DNA of 64,000 bases from Treponema sp. Its GTDB lineage: Bacteria > Spirochaetota > Spirochaetia > Treponematales > Treponemataceae. Within the stretch, counting starts at the first letter, position 1. The number at the start of each line of letters is the position of its first letter. The notes below the pieces were generated by a model. It made no database searches. It saw only the letters and a program-made list of their open reading frames with translations, and was not told the origin of the DNA. The stretch is taken from assembly GCA_024402475.1 (NCBI GenBank), contig JAKSTQ010000011.1, positions 1-64,000 on the forward strand. The letters are read 5' to 3'. This document shows positions 17,705 to 25,882 of the stretch, piece by piece. Made by a program: the position numbers and the translations under genes.

Positions 17705-17733
17705 TAGACATATTACCAAAACTGTGTTATTCT
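17705..17733 (+). promoter_or_regulatory. Promoter of the yajC-secD-secF operon
   Basis: TAGACA (17705-17710), 17 bp, TATTCT (17728-17733). The start would be near 17740, giving a short leader with AGGAAGGA before yajC. Confidence 0.7.
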
Positions 17734-17776
17734 TATACAACTTATATTCTTTAAATTAAAAACAGGAAGGATTATT

Positions 17777-18238
17777 ATGTCATTTGTACCATTCTTACAG
17801 GCAGCAGGTCAGGGAGCTAGTAATGCTCAGGGTCAGCTTCCGTCTCTCATTATTACAGTTGTAGCAATGATTGCTATTTTCTATTTTTTCTTGATTCGTC
17901 CTCAGAAAAAAAAGGAAGCTGAAGCAAAAAACATGCTTGCTAACCTTAAAAAAGGTGATAAAGTAGTAACAATCGGTGGTGTATACGGAACAGTTTTTGC
18001 TGTTAAAGACAAAACTATCGTTCTCAAAGTAGACGATAATGCAAAGATTGAATTCAGCAAGAATGCAATTTCTGGTCTTGCTTCTGTTGTAGATGCTGAT
18101 CCTAAAGCAGCTAAAGCAAAGGAAGAACCTAAGGCAGTAAAAGAAGAATCTAAAGCAGAATTGTCAGATACACAGGCTCCTGCAGAAGAAAACAAAGCTC
18201 CTGCAAAAAAAAGAACAACAAAAAAAGAAGCAAAATAA
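17777..18238 (+). CDS. yajC: Sec translocon accessory protein YajC
   Basis: 153 residues. One membrane helix at about 22-42, followed by the family hallmark FFLIRPQKKKEAEAKNMLANLKKGD (split here: FFLIRPQKKKE, then NMLANLKKGDKVVTIGG), and a beta-rich cytoplasmic domain. Bacterial YajC is usually about 110 residues. This one carries a 45-residue tail rich in Lys, Glu and Ala. It joins SecD and SecF in the complex that helps proteins through SecYEG. First gene of yajC-secD-secF. Confidence 0.96.
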   Translation: MSFVPFLQAAGQGASNAQGQLPSLIITVVAMIAIFYFFLIRPQKKKEAEAKNMLANLKKGDKVVTIGGVYGTVFAVKDKTIVLKVDDNAKIEFSKNAISGLASVVDADPKAAKAKEEPKAVKEESKAELSDTQAPAEENKAPAKKRTTKKEAK

Positions 18239-18253
18239 ATTTGGGGAAAAAAA

Positions 18254-20050
18254 ATGAATAAAAGAAATCGTTTTATTCTTATCCTTGCAGTATTGGGCGT
18301 ATGTCTTTATGCTTTGTGGCCTTCTATCAGCTGGTACTTCCGTGTATCAGAAGAAGATCAGAAAGTAGCTCTTTACTCATTGGAAAAGATCAGAGACTAT
18401 TCTGTAGCACAGGCTGTTAAAGACGTAAAAGCACTTGAACAGCTTGCAAGAACTAATTCAGGTGATGTACTTCCTTCTGAATATGCATGGCTTGAAAAAA
18501 AGGCAAGAGAAAACTATAAACTTTTTGGCCGTGAATGTCCAAAACAGCTTACAGTAAGTCAGGTTGTACTTTCGTTTGGTTTCGGCCGCGCAGCTGATAC
18601 AGAAGAACAGAAAAAAGCAAAAGCAAGCAGCATCGAAGCTGAACTTGTTGATGCTTTCCAGACACGCTATCGTGAAGCAATCCTTAAGAACAAGAATTAC
18701 TACCAGAACGCAGTAAAACTTGGTCTTGACCTTGCAGGCGGTGTAAGCGTAATCATCAAGGCTGACCTTGATGCAGTTGTTGCAGCAGCAAACACAGAAG
18801 GCAATGTTCTTCAGGCAGAAACTGTTGAAGCTCTCAAAGCAAAAGCTATGGATCACGCTATCGAAAGCCTTACAAGCCGTATTGACCGCTTTGGTCTTAC
18901 AGAACCTGTAATCCGCAAACAGGGTGATGATCATATCTATATTGAAATTCCTGGTAATGGTCAGGCAGATGCAATGCGTACAATCGTACAGGGTAAGGGT
19001 ATCCTTAACTTCCGTATTGTTGACGATGAAGCATCACAGAATTTCTCAACACTTTATCATACAAATCAGGTAACATTCGACGAAAACGGAAATCTTTCTG
19101 ATCCTTCTGTTATTCCTGAAGATTGTGAAGTACTCGGATATTACGTAAAAGATGCATACGGACTTGATCAGTTTGCTGATTACCTTGTTGTAAAGAAGGA
19201 TATCGCTCTTGAAGGTAAGTATGTTAAATCTGCAATGATTTCAAGCGATAAGATGGGTAAGACAGGTGTAGACTTTACTCTCGATGCAGAAGGTGCTCAG
19301 ATTTTTGCTGACGTAACTGCTAAGAATACAAAGAAACGCCTTGCTATCGTAAGCGATAATAAAATCAAGTCTGCTCCAGTAATTAAAAATCCAATTCCTG
19401 GCGGACAGGTTCGTGTAGACGGATTCGGAATTGAAGAAGCTCAGAACCTTCAGAAAGTACTTGAAACAGCTTGGCTTGATGTTCCTCTTGAAGTAGAAAG
19501 CCAGCAGGTTGTAGGTGCTACACTTGGTGCAATTTCAATTAAACAGGGACTTTGGGCTCTTGTAATTGGTCTTGCTGCAATCATGGTATTCATGCTCTTC
19601 TTCTATAAAGGAGCAGGTATCAACGCTGTTGTTGCACAGATTCTCAACCTTTATATCCTTTTCTCAGTTCTTTCTGCATTCAACCTTACACTTACTTTGC
19701 CAAGTATTGCCGGTATGATTCTTACAATCGGTATGGCAGTTGACGCAAACGTAATTATCTTTGAACGAATTAAAGAAGAACTCTACCTTGGCAAAGACAG
19801 AAAATCTGCCGTTGTTGGTGGTTTTGACAATGCATTCTGGTCAATCATGGACTCAAATATTACTACATTCATCGCTGCATTATTCCTTTCCGTTCTCGGA
19901 ACTGGAGCAATTCAGGGATTTGCAGTAAGCCTTGCAATTGGTGTTGCTTCATCAGTATTCACAGCACTGTTTGTTTCACGCCTTATCTTTGACTTTGGCA
20001 CAGATGTGATGCACTCTTCAAAAGTAAGCATCAGCTGGAGGATTAAATAA
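18254..20050 (+). CDS. secD: Protein translocase subunit SecD
   Basis: 598 residues. One N-terminal helix, then a large periplasmic part that begins with LGLDLAGGVSVI (about 155-166) and includes the P1 and P4 domains. Five membrane helices follow, with GMAVDANVIIFERIKEEL in the fourth, the conserved proton-path region. SecDF uses the proton gradient to pull substrates out of the translocon. The stop overlaps the start of secF by one base (TAATG). Confidence 0.97.
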   Translation: MNKRNRFILILAVLGVCLYALWPSISWYFRVSEEDQKVALYSLEKIRDYSVAQAVKDVKALEQLARTNSGDVLPSEYAWLEKKARENYKLFGRECPKQLTVSQVVLSFGFGRAADTEEQKKAKASSIEAELVDAFQTRYREAILKNKNYYQNAVKLGLDLAGGVSVIIKADLDAVVAAANTEGNVLQAETVEALKAKAMDHAIESLTSRIDRFGLTEPVIRKQGDDHIYIEIPGNGQADAMRTIVQGKGILNFRIVDDEASQNFSTLYHTNQVTFDENGNLSDPSVIPEDCEVLGYYVKDAYGLDQFADYLVVKKDIALEGKYVKSAMISSDKMGKTGVDFTLDAEGAQIFADVTAKNTKKRLAIVSDNKIKSAPVIKNPIPGGQVRVDGFGIEEAQNLQKVLETAWLDVPLEVESQQVVGATLGAISIKQGLWALVIGLAAIMVFMLFFYKGAGINAVVAQILNLYILFSVLSAFNLTLTLPSIAGMILTIGMAVDANVIIFERIKEELYLGKDRKSAVVGGFDNAFWSIMDSNITTFIAALFLSVLGTGAIQGFAVSLAIGVASSVFTALFVSRLIFDFGTDVMHSSKVSISWRIK

Positions 20051-20970
20051 TGAGAAAGACTATTCAGTTTAGTAAAGCATTCCTTCCATGTGCAATTTTG
20101 AGTCTTGTTCTCATTGCTGGAGGAATTGTTTCTGTAGTATTGCAGGGAATCAATTTCAGCATTGACTTTAAACCTGGTTATATCGAAGAAGTTCAGATTT
20201 CATCAAATCCTTCTATCGAAGAAGTTCGTGATGTTCTTTCTGAATATGGCGCTGCTGTTAAACATACAGGTTCTGGAGAAGCAAAAGCTTACCAGGTAAG
20301 AATTGCTGATAACAATCAGGGAACAACAGTTCTTGATAATGTTACAAAAGCTCTTTCTGAAAAATACGGTGAAATCACTGTTCTTAAGACAGACTTTATC
20401 GGATCTCAGCTTTCAAAGACACTGGGATTCCAGTCAATTCTTCTCCTCCTTGGAACAATGCTTTGTATCTGGGCATATTCTGCAATCCGTTTCCGCTGGG
20501 ACTTTGCTCTTGGCGCAATCATTGCTCTTTTGCACGATACATTGATTATGTTCACATTCTTCTCTGTATTCCAGATTGAATTCGGAACACTTTCAATTGC
20601 AGCTGTTCTTACAATCATCGGTTACTCTATCAACGATACAGTCGTAATCCTTGACCGTATCCGTCAGAATATCCAGGTTGTTGAAGTTAAGACATTCAAC
20701 GAAGTTATCAACAGATCACTTTCTGATACATTGAGCCGTTCTATCATCACAACTGTAACAACATTGTTTGCAGCTGTTTCTTTGTACGTGTTCACATCAG
20801 GCGGAATCAAGGATTTTGCTCTTGCAATCATCGTTGGTTTGATCAGCGGTTGTTATTCTTCAATTGCAATTTCAAGCGGATTTATTTCACTTGTCCGCAG
20901 AAACTGGAAACCATCTTACGGTTTGCATGCAACTGGTAAATCTTTTGCAAAAACAGTTTCTGTTAACTAA
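20050..20970 (+). CDS. secF: Protein translocase subunit SecF
   Basis: 306 residues, a normal length. It has six helices, and the conserved GYSINDTVVILDRIRQNI near residues 195-212. The usual FxxDFTGG motif at the start of the periplasmic domain reads FSIDFKPGY here, so the double glycine is replaced. The rest of the fold looks intact. Translation is coupled to secD. A strong terminator follows at once. Confidence 0.96.
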   Translation: MRKTIQFSKAFLPCAILSLVLIAGGIVSVVLQGINFSIDFKPGYIEEVQISSNPSIEEVRDVLSEYGAAVKHTGSGEAKAYQVRIADNNQGTTVLDNVTKALSEKYGEITVLKTDFIGSQLSKTLGFQSILLLLGTMLCIWAYSAIRFRWDFALGAIIALLHDTLIMFTFFSVFQIEFGTLSIAAVLTIIGYSINDTVVILDRIRQNIQVVEVKTFNEVINRSLSDTLSRSIITTVTTLFAAVSLYVFTSGGIKDFALAIIVGLISGCYSSIAISSGFISLVRRNWKPSYGLHATGKSFAKTVSVN

Positions 20971-20992
20971 TAATAATTATTAGCTGATACAT

Positions 20993-21030
20993 AAAGTCCT
21001 TTTGACATTTGCTCAAAAGGACTTTTTTTT
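20993..21030 (+). terminator. Terminator of the sec operon
   Basis: A 13-bp perfect stem, AAAGTCCTTTTGA (20993-21005) with TCAAAAGGACTTT (21013-21025), then more T. Confidence 0.94.
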
Positions 21031-21038
21031 GTTATACT
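21009..21038 (+). promoter_or_regulatory. Putative ispH promoter overlapping the terminator
   Basis: -10 TATACT (21033-21038) lies 6 nt before the ATG. A poor -35 (TTGCTC, 21009-21014, 18-bp spacer) falls in the hairpin loop and right arm. It predicts a transcript starting at the start codon. Confidence 0.45.
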
Positions 21039-21044
21039 GTATTT

Positions 21045-21911
21045 ATGAAAGTTATTCGTGCGGATGTTATGGGATTTTGTATGGGAGTAAGGCGGGCTGT
21101 AGAAGCTGCGGATAAGACTCTTGATGCAAATAAGGATCGTAAGGTTTTCAGTTTTGGGCCATTGATTCATAATCCTGTTATTCTTTCAAAGCTCGAAGAA
21201 AAAGGGCTTTTTATAACTGACGAAAATACAGTTCATTCCATTCCTAAAGACAGTGTTGTCATTATCCGCGCTCATGGAATTCGTCCCGACCTTAAGGCCC
21301 TCCTTGACCAAAGCCGCGTAGAAATTGTTGACGCAACATGTCCTAAAGTAGTCGCAAACCAGAAAGTCGTTAAAAAATATTCAGCTCAGGGCTATACAAT
21401 AATTTTAACCGGAGACAACGGACATGGCGAAGTCGAAGGAATACGCGGCTTTGCAGAAAATCCTGACCGGGACTTTTTTGTAGCCGGCGACCTTAATCAG
21501 GCTCTAAACCTTCTGCCGTTAATCAAAGACAAAAAATGCGTTCTTTTAAGTCAGACTACTTTCAGCCAGAAAGAGTTTGATTCCATCGCTCAGGTCTACA
21601 CTAAAGAAATTCCCGACCTTAAAGTTATGGCCACAATATGTTCTGCAACCTGTGAGCGTCAGCAGGCCCTTGAAAAGCTGGCTTTAAAAACAGACAGCGT
21701 TATCATCATAGGCGGAAAAAAATCTGCAAATACCATAAGGCTCTTTGAAAAAGCCAGAATTCTTTTTAAGAAAGCAGTTCATATCGAAACAGCGCAGGAA
21801 ATTCCTGATGACTTTTATAAATCTGATGTTGTAGGTATAACTGCAGGGGCAAGTACTCCTGATTTTGTAATAGACGAAGTAGAAAAGGCTCTTCTTAAAA
21901 CTTCAAAGTAA
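21045..21911 (+). CDS. ispH: 4-hydroxy-3-methylbut-2-enyl diphosphate reductase
   Basis: 288 residues. IspH carries out the last step of the MEP isoprenoid pathway, making IPP and DMAPP with a 4Fe-4S cluster. The three cluster cysteines are seen in [11 protein letters not shown] (near the N-terminus), VDATCPKV and [10 protein letters not shown]. The catalytic Glu is in HGEVEGIRG. The start is set at ATG 21045 because [12 protein letters not shown] matches the family N-terminus; the longer frame from 21009 begins inside the terminator. No Shine-Dalgarno is present. Confidence 0.96.
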   Translation: MKVIRADVMGFCMGVRRAVEAADKTLDANKDRKVFSFGPLIHNPVILSKLEEKGLFITDENTVHSIPKDSVVIIRAHGIRPDLKALLDQSRVEIVDATCPKVVANQKVVKKYSAQGYTIILTGDNGHGEVEGIRGFAENPDRDFFVAGDLNQALNLLPLIKDKKCVLLSQTTFSQKEFDSIAQVYTKEIPDLKVMATICSATCERQQALEKLALKTDSVIIIGGKKSANTIRLFEKARILFKKAVHIETAQEIPDDFYKSDVVGITAGASTPDFVIDEVEKALLKTSK

Positions 21912-21920
21912 ATTCCAGTC

Positions 21921-21949
21921 TTGAAAATTACTATATTATCCCATATAAT
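21921..21949 (+). promoter_or_regulatory. Strong promoter of ndk, predicted leaderless
   Basis: TTGAAA (21921-21926), 17 bp, perfect TATAAT (21944-21949), then 9 nt to the ATG at 21959. No ribosome site lies in between. Confidence 0.75.
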
Positions 21950-21958
21950 AAAAATATT

Positions 21959-22405
21959 ATGGAAACACGTTGCTTTAGTATGTTAAAACCGGGTGTATTG
22001 AATCGCCGGTTAGTTGGTGAAGTTATCAGCCGTCTTGAAAAAAAAGGCTTGAAACTTGTTGGTCTTAAAATGATGAATATTTCACAGGATCTTGCAGAAA
22101 AACATTATGCAGAACACAAAGAAAAACCTTTCTTTGGAGAATTGGTAAGTTACATCACATCTGGTCCTGTTGTTGCAATGGTATGGCAGGGTGATGACTG
22201 CGTTACATTGGTAAGAAAACTTTGTGGTGCAACAAAGCCATCAGAAGCTGCTCCTGGAACAATCCGTGGTGACTTCTGTATGCATACATCTCTTAATGTA
22301 ATTCATGCTTCCGACAGTGATGCAAGTGCAGACAGAGAAATCAATCTTTTCTTCAAACCAGAAGAAATTATTGATTGGGAAGATTCAACAACTAAATATT
22401 TCTAA
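21959..22405 (+). CDS. ndk: Nucleoside-diphosphate kinase
   Basis: 148 residues. It transfers the gamma phosphate between nucleoside di- and triphosphates. The phosphohistidine motif reads [16 protein letters not shown], preceded by [13 protein letters not shown]. The usual MIKPDGV near the N-terminus is [10 protein letters not shown], as in some divergent NDKs. The ATG has no Shine-Dalgarno and lies 9 nt from a perfect -10 box. It is followed by gpsA after 36 nt. Confidence 0.95.
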   Translation: METRCFSMLKPGVLNRRLVGEVISRLEKKGLKLVGLKMMNISQDLAEKHYAEHKEKPFFGELVSYITSGPVVAMVWQGDDCVTLVRKLCGATKPSEAAPGTIRGDFCMHTSLNVIHASDSDASADREINLFFKPEEIIDWEDSTTKYF

Positions 22406-22441
22406 TCCAAGTTATTAATTTTTTATACAGAAGGTCTTGTA

Positions 22442-23509
22442 ATGAATCCAAAATCAGTTGGTGTTATTGGTGCTGGTGCCTGGGGAACAGGTTTTGCTCA
22501 GGCTTTGGCTCGCGGTGGACATAAAGTTCAGATGTGGGCTCTCGAAAAAGAAGTAGAAGAATCCGTTAATAAGGAACACGAAAATAAAAAATTTCTTCCG
22601 GGATTTAAACTCTCTGAAAATATCACGGTCTCAACTGATTTGCTTGAAGTTGCAGCTAATAAGGATTTTTTGATTCTTGCAAGTCCTTCTTTGTTTCTGG
22701 CTTCTACAGTCAGAAAAATTACCACTGTTCCTAATATTGCAGAAGGCGATACATTTATCGGTGTTCTGACAAAAGGTTTTGTTCCTTCTAAAAATGGTCC
22801 AAAGCTCTGTCTTGAAACAATCGAAAATGTTTTGCCTGGTATTTATAAAGGAAATACAGTTTATATTTCCGGACCTAGTCATGCAGAAGAAGTTGCAATG
22901 GGAAAACTTACTGGTCTTATTGCTGCTTCTGAAAATCCAAAAAATACAATCCGCTTCCGCGAACTTATGAACGTTCCAGGTCTTGTTGCTTACTCAAGCC
23001 TTGACGTTGTAGGTGTTCAGATCTGCGCAGCTGTTAAGAACGTTGTTGCAACTGTTTACGGTATGCTCGATGCAATTTCTGAAACTTCAGATACATTTGG
23101 TGATAACGGTGAATCACTGCTTCTTGCTGCAGGTCTTAACGAAATTACAACTCTTGGTTTTGCAATGGGTGCAACTCATGCAGCAACCTTTACATCAATT
23201 GCAGGTGTAGGTGACCTTGATGTAACCTGTAAAAGTCAGTACGGCCGTAACCGCCGTTTTGGTCAGGATATCATTAAAAAACATATTCTTGATAACTTTA
23301 AGGATCTTGATGACCTTATTGCCCGTGTTGCAGAAGTAGGGTATCTGCCAGAAGGTGCAATTGCCTGTAAATATGTTCACGAACTTGCAGAGAAAAATAA
23401 TCTTAAGCTTGTTATCTGTGACGGCCTTTACAGAATTCTTAATAAAGAAATCAGCACTGATGAACTTCTTTCTGAAATTTTGCGTCAGAAAAAACGTTCA
23501 AAGAGATAG
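22442..23509 (+). CDS. gpsA: Glycerol-3-phosphate dehydrogenase [NAD(P)+]
   Basis: 355 residues. It makes sn-glycerol-3-phosphate for phospholipids from dihydroxyacetone phosphate. The N-terminal nucleotide fold begins with VGVIGAGAWGTGFAQALA. The catalytic region has AAVKNVVATVYGMLD (Lys), GLNEITTLG and GVGDLDVTCKSQYGRNRRFG. The length is typical. An AAGG-type ribosome site lies upstream. A hairpin-containing gap of 57 nt separates it from ffh. Confidence 0.96.
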   Translation: MNPKSVGVIGAGAWGTGFAQALARGGHKVQMWALEKEVEESVNKEHENKKFLPGFKLSENITVSTDLLEVAANKDFLILASPSLFLASTVRKITTVPNIAEGDTFIGVLTKGFVPSKNGPKLCLETIENVLPGIYKGNTVYISGPSHAEEVAMGKLTGLIAASENPKNTIRFRELMNVPGLVAYSSLDVVGVQICAAVKNVVATVYGMLDAISETSDTFGDNGESLLLAAGLNEITTLGFAMGATHAATFTSIAGVGDLDVTCKSQYGRNRRFGQDIIKKHILDNFKDLDDLIARVAEVGYLPEGAIACKYVHELAEKNNLKLVICDGLYRILNKEISTDELLSEILRQKKRSKR

Positions 23510-23525
23510 TTTGATATAAAGATTT

Positions 23526-23555
23526 TTAAGTCCTTTTATTTTTTGCTGGACTTAA
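23526..23555 (+). promoter_or_regulatory. Hairpin over the ffh ribosome-binding region
   Basis: TTAAGTCC (23526-23533) pairs with GGACTTAA (23548-23555). No T-run follows, so it is not a terminator. The last bases of the stem merge into AAGGG, the only Shine-Dalgarno for ffh (ATG 23567). Confidence 0.5.
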
Positions 23556-23566
23556 GGGAAAATTAA

Positions 23567-24964
23567 ATGTTAGAAAAACTTACCAATACTTTTGGTGGAA
23601 TTATCCGTTCTATCAGCGGGAAATCTACCATTACAGAAAAAAATATTGAAGAAACAGTTGAACAGATCAAGATGGCTTTGCTGGAAGCCGATGTCAACCT
23701 TCGTGTTGTACGCAGATTTGTTAACTCAACTATAGAAGAAGCAAAAGGTGAAAAAGTTCTTCGCGCAGTTGATCCAGGTCAGCAGTTTGTTAAAATTATT
23801 TATGACAAAATTGTTGCAATGCTTGGGGATTCAAAAACTGACCTTAAGCTTAAAGGACCTGATACACAGTCTGTAATTCTTATGCTTGGTTTGCAGGGTT
23901 CCGGTAAGACAACTGCCAGCCATAAACTTGCTGCCCGCCTTGTAAAAGAAGGTCGTAAACCTTTGCTGGTTGCATGTGACCTTGTTCGTCCGGCCGCAGT
24001 TGAACAGCTGTGTGTACTTGGCGAAAAAATCGGTGTTCCAGTTTATAAAGAAGATACAAAAGATGCTGTAAAAGTTGCTTCTAATGCCATTGATTACGCA
24101 AAGAAAAACAGCTTTGATACAATCATTATCGATACTGCCGGACGACTTCAGATTGATGAAGCAATGATGGCAGAACTTGTAAATGTCAAGAAGGCAGTAA
24201 AGCCTGATGAAGTTCTTCTTGTTGCTGATGCAATGACTGGTCAGAATGCAGTTGATATTGCAAAGACCTTTGATGAACAGCTTGGTCTTACAGGTGTAAT
24301 TCTTACAAAATTTGACTCTGATGCCCGTGGTGGTGCTGCGCTTTCACTTAAATCAATTACAGAAAAGCCAATTCTTTTTATTGGTACCGGTGAAAAAACA
24401 GAAGACTTTGAAGTATTCCATCCGGAAAGAATTGCAAGCCGTATTCTTGGAATGGGTGATATTGTTTCTCTCGTAGAAAAAGCTCAGGAAACTGTTGCAA
24501 TCGAAGAAGCAAAAAAACTTGAAGAAAAGATGGCTCGTAATGAGTTTACTCTTGATGATATGCTTGCACAGTTCCAGCAGGTAAAAAAGATGGGTTCACT
24601 TGAATCTATTATGGATATGATGCCTGGTATGGCTGGTAACCTTCCGCAGAATATGGATACAAGCGGTCTTAAGGTTCAGGAAGCAATTATTCAGTCAATG
24701 ACTAAAAAGGAACGTGCAAATCATCTTATTATCGGACCTAGCCGCCGTAAGCGCATTGCAAAAGGTTCGGGAACAACTGTTGCAGAAGTAAATAAACTTA
24801 TCAAGCAGTTTGAAAAGACTAAGCTTACAATGAAAAAGCTCAGCCGTAATAAGGGTATGCAGAATAAACTTATGAGCCAGCTTGCAGGCGGCGGTAACAT
24901 GGGTGACCTTGAAGCGCTTGCAAGAAAATTCGGCGGCGGTGGAATGGGCGGTCTTTTCAGATAG
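23567..24964 (+). CDS. ffh: Signal recognition particle protein Ffh
   Basis: 465 residues: N-domain helices (1-90), the SRP GTPase with GLQGSGKTT (about 109-117), DTAGR and TKFDSDARGGAALS, and a methionine-rich M domain (from about 325) with SQ-to-KR-rich helices that bind SRP RNA and signal peptides. It ends in a Gly-rich tail. It delivers nascent membrane proteins to FtsY and SecYEG. It converges, with a single base between stop codons, on the minus-strand gene at 24966. Confidence 0.97.
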   Translation: MLEKLTNTFGGIIRSISGKSTITEKNIEETVEQIKMALLEADVNLRVVRRFVNSTIEEAKGEKVLRAVDPGQQFVKIIYDKIVAMLGDSKTDLKLKGPDTQSVILMLGLQGSGKTTASHKLAARLVKEGRKPLLVACDLVRPAAVEQLCVLGEKIGVPVYKEDTKDAVKVASNAIDYAKKNSFDTIIIDTAGRLQIDEAMMAELVNVKKAVKPDEVLLVADAMTGQNAVDIAKTFDEQLGLTGVILTKFDSDARGGAALSLKSITEKPILFIGTGEKTEDFEVFHPERIASRILGMGDIVSLVEKAQETVAIEEAKKLEEKMARNEFTLDDMLAQFQQVKKMGSLESIMDMMPGMAGNLPQNMDTSGLKVQEAIIQSMTKKERANHLIIGPSRRKRIAKGSGTTVAEVNKLIKQFEKTKLTMKKLSRNKGMQNKLMSQLAGGGNMGDLEALARKFGGGGMGGLFR

Positions 24965-24965
24965 A

Positions 24966-25706
24966 CTATTTTACAACCAGTTTTGAAGTAATCCTTCCGT
25001 CACTGCTATAAGCTCTGTCGTGGTTACTTACATCCGGAAAACTTTTGGTTCCGATGTAGTAGCTGTAGTAGTAAGTTCCACTTGGAAGCGGAAGGTAGAT
25101 TTCATAGAATCCAGGCTGGGTTTCTGTCAAAACATAGATAGAAGAATCCCAGCTTGTAAATGTTCCTGCCAGACGGACAATCTGTCCTGATTTTCCTTCG
25201 TATATAAAATGAACTCCGTCTTCTTCACAGGAAGTTTCCTTAAGGTGATTGTTCTTTACGTTAAGGGTTGAAACTTCGATTCCTGTGTAAGGATTGTAAT
25301 CTGCGTTGAAGTTTGTAGGGTCTGTTGTCCAGATTCCGTCAATGATAAGGCGGTAATTGATGTTTTCAATTCCTCTTGGCAATTCCAGAATGTAGAAGTA
25401 GAGGGAACTTTTTTTATTCCCGTCCTGATCGTAATAATTTTTTCTCTGGTAAGAATGAACAACTTTATAGCCTTCAAAGTCAAAGGCGATTCCTACATGG
25501 CGAGGACTTGCATCTGCAGTAAAGACAACATAATCGTCCTGCTGGTAAGGAGAAGAAATCTGTTTGATGTCTGCTGCAACCAGACGGTATTCATAAGAGT
25601 TGACAAACTGGTAGCCGTTTTCTGATTTTGCTTCTTTTGCAAATACAGGAATTAATGTCGAAAAAAGAACGGCAAGTGTTAAAACTGTCTTTTTAGTTGG
25701 TTTCAT
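24966..25706 (-). CDS. Secreted protein with tandem glycogen-binding-like (E-set/CBM48) domains
   Basis: 246 residues. Signal peptide about 1-23 (ends IPVFA). Two immunoglobulin-like E-set segments can be seen. The second (about 165-225) has the CBM48/AMPK-beta pattern VRLAGTFTSWD followed by GFYEIYLPLPSGTYYYSYYIG. The first (about 60-140) has YRLIIDGIWTTDP. Such folds often precede glycan-active enzymes, but no enzyme domain is present, so it may bind glycan or act structurally in the periplasm. It is transcribed from a perfect sigma-28-type promoter, which points to motility. No Shine-Dalgarno; the ATG lies 7 nt after the -10. The function is unproven. Confidence 0.8.
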   Translation of the reverse strand: MKPTKKTVLTLAVLFSTLIPVFAKEAKSENGYQFVNSYEYRLVAADIKQISSPYQQDDYVVFTADASPRHVGIAFDFEGYKVVHSYQRKNYYDQDGNKKSSLYFYILELPRGIENINYRLIIDGIWTTDPTNFNADYNPYTGIEVSTLNVKNNHLKETSCEEDGVHFIYEGKSGQIVRLAGTFTSWDSSIYVLTETQPGFYEIYLPLPSGTYYYSYYIGTKSFPDVSNHDRAYSSDGRITSKLVVK

Positions 25707-25713
25707 ACATCAT

Positions 25714-25740
25714 TTATCGGCCAGAATCCTTATGTCTTTA
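25714..25740 (-). promoter_or_regulatory. Perfect sigma-28 (FliA-type) promoter
   Basis: On the minus strand TAAA (25740-25737), exactly 15 nt, GCCGATAA (25721-25714), identical to the enterobacterial sigma-28 core consensus. Seven nt separate it from the ATG at 25706. Confidence 0.85.
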
Positions 25741-25755
25741 ACCAAACTTTTTTCT

Positions 25756-25795
25756 TAATAAAGTAGTTACAATTTTCCGATAATATGTTATAATA
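25756..25795 (+). promoter_or_regulatory. Overlapping sigma-28-like and sigma-70-like promoters
   Basis: Sigma-28-like: TAAT (25756-25759), 16 nt, TCCGATAA (25776-25783). Sigma-70-like: TTACAA (25767-25772), 17 nt, TATAAT (25790-25795). Both read toward the TPR gene at 25883 and lie back to back with the promoter at 25714. Confidence 0.65.
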
Positions 25796-25852
25796 TAGAG
25801 ACTTTTTAAAAATGGTCGACATGTCTAAATGTATTAAGCGCCATGTCTCTAT
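25795..25852 (+). promoter_or_regulatory. Base-paired 5' leader of the FlcA-like gene
   Basis: ATAGAGAC (25795-25802) is complementary to GTCTCTAT (25845-25852), and ATGG (25812-25815) to CCAT (25841-25844). The loop includes the palindrome GACATGTC. A transcript starting near 25790 would fold this at its 5' end. Confidence 0.4.
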
Positions 25853-25882
25853 TGCTTTTATGGGGAAAGAAAACAATAGTTT

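Noticed and set aside
21009-21044. N-terminal extension of IspH
   Set aside because: It would start inside the terminator hairpin; the family begins at [12 protein letters not shown] and no ribosome site precedes the longer start.
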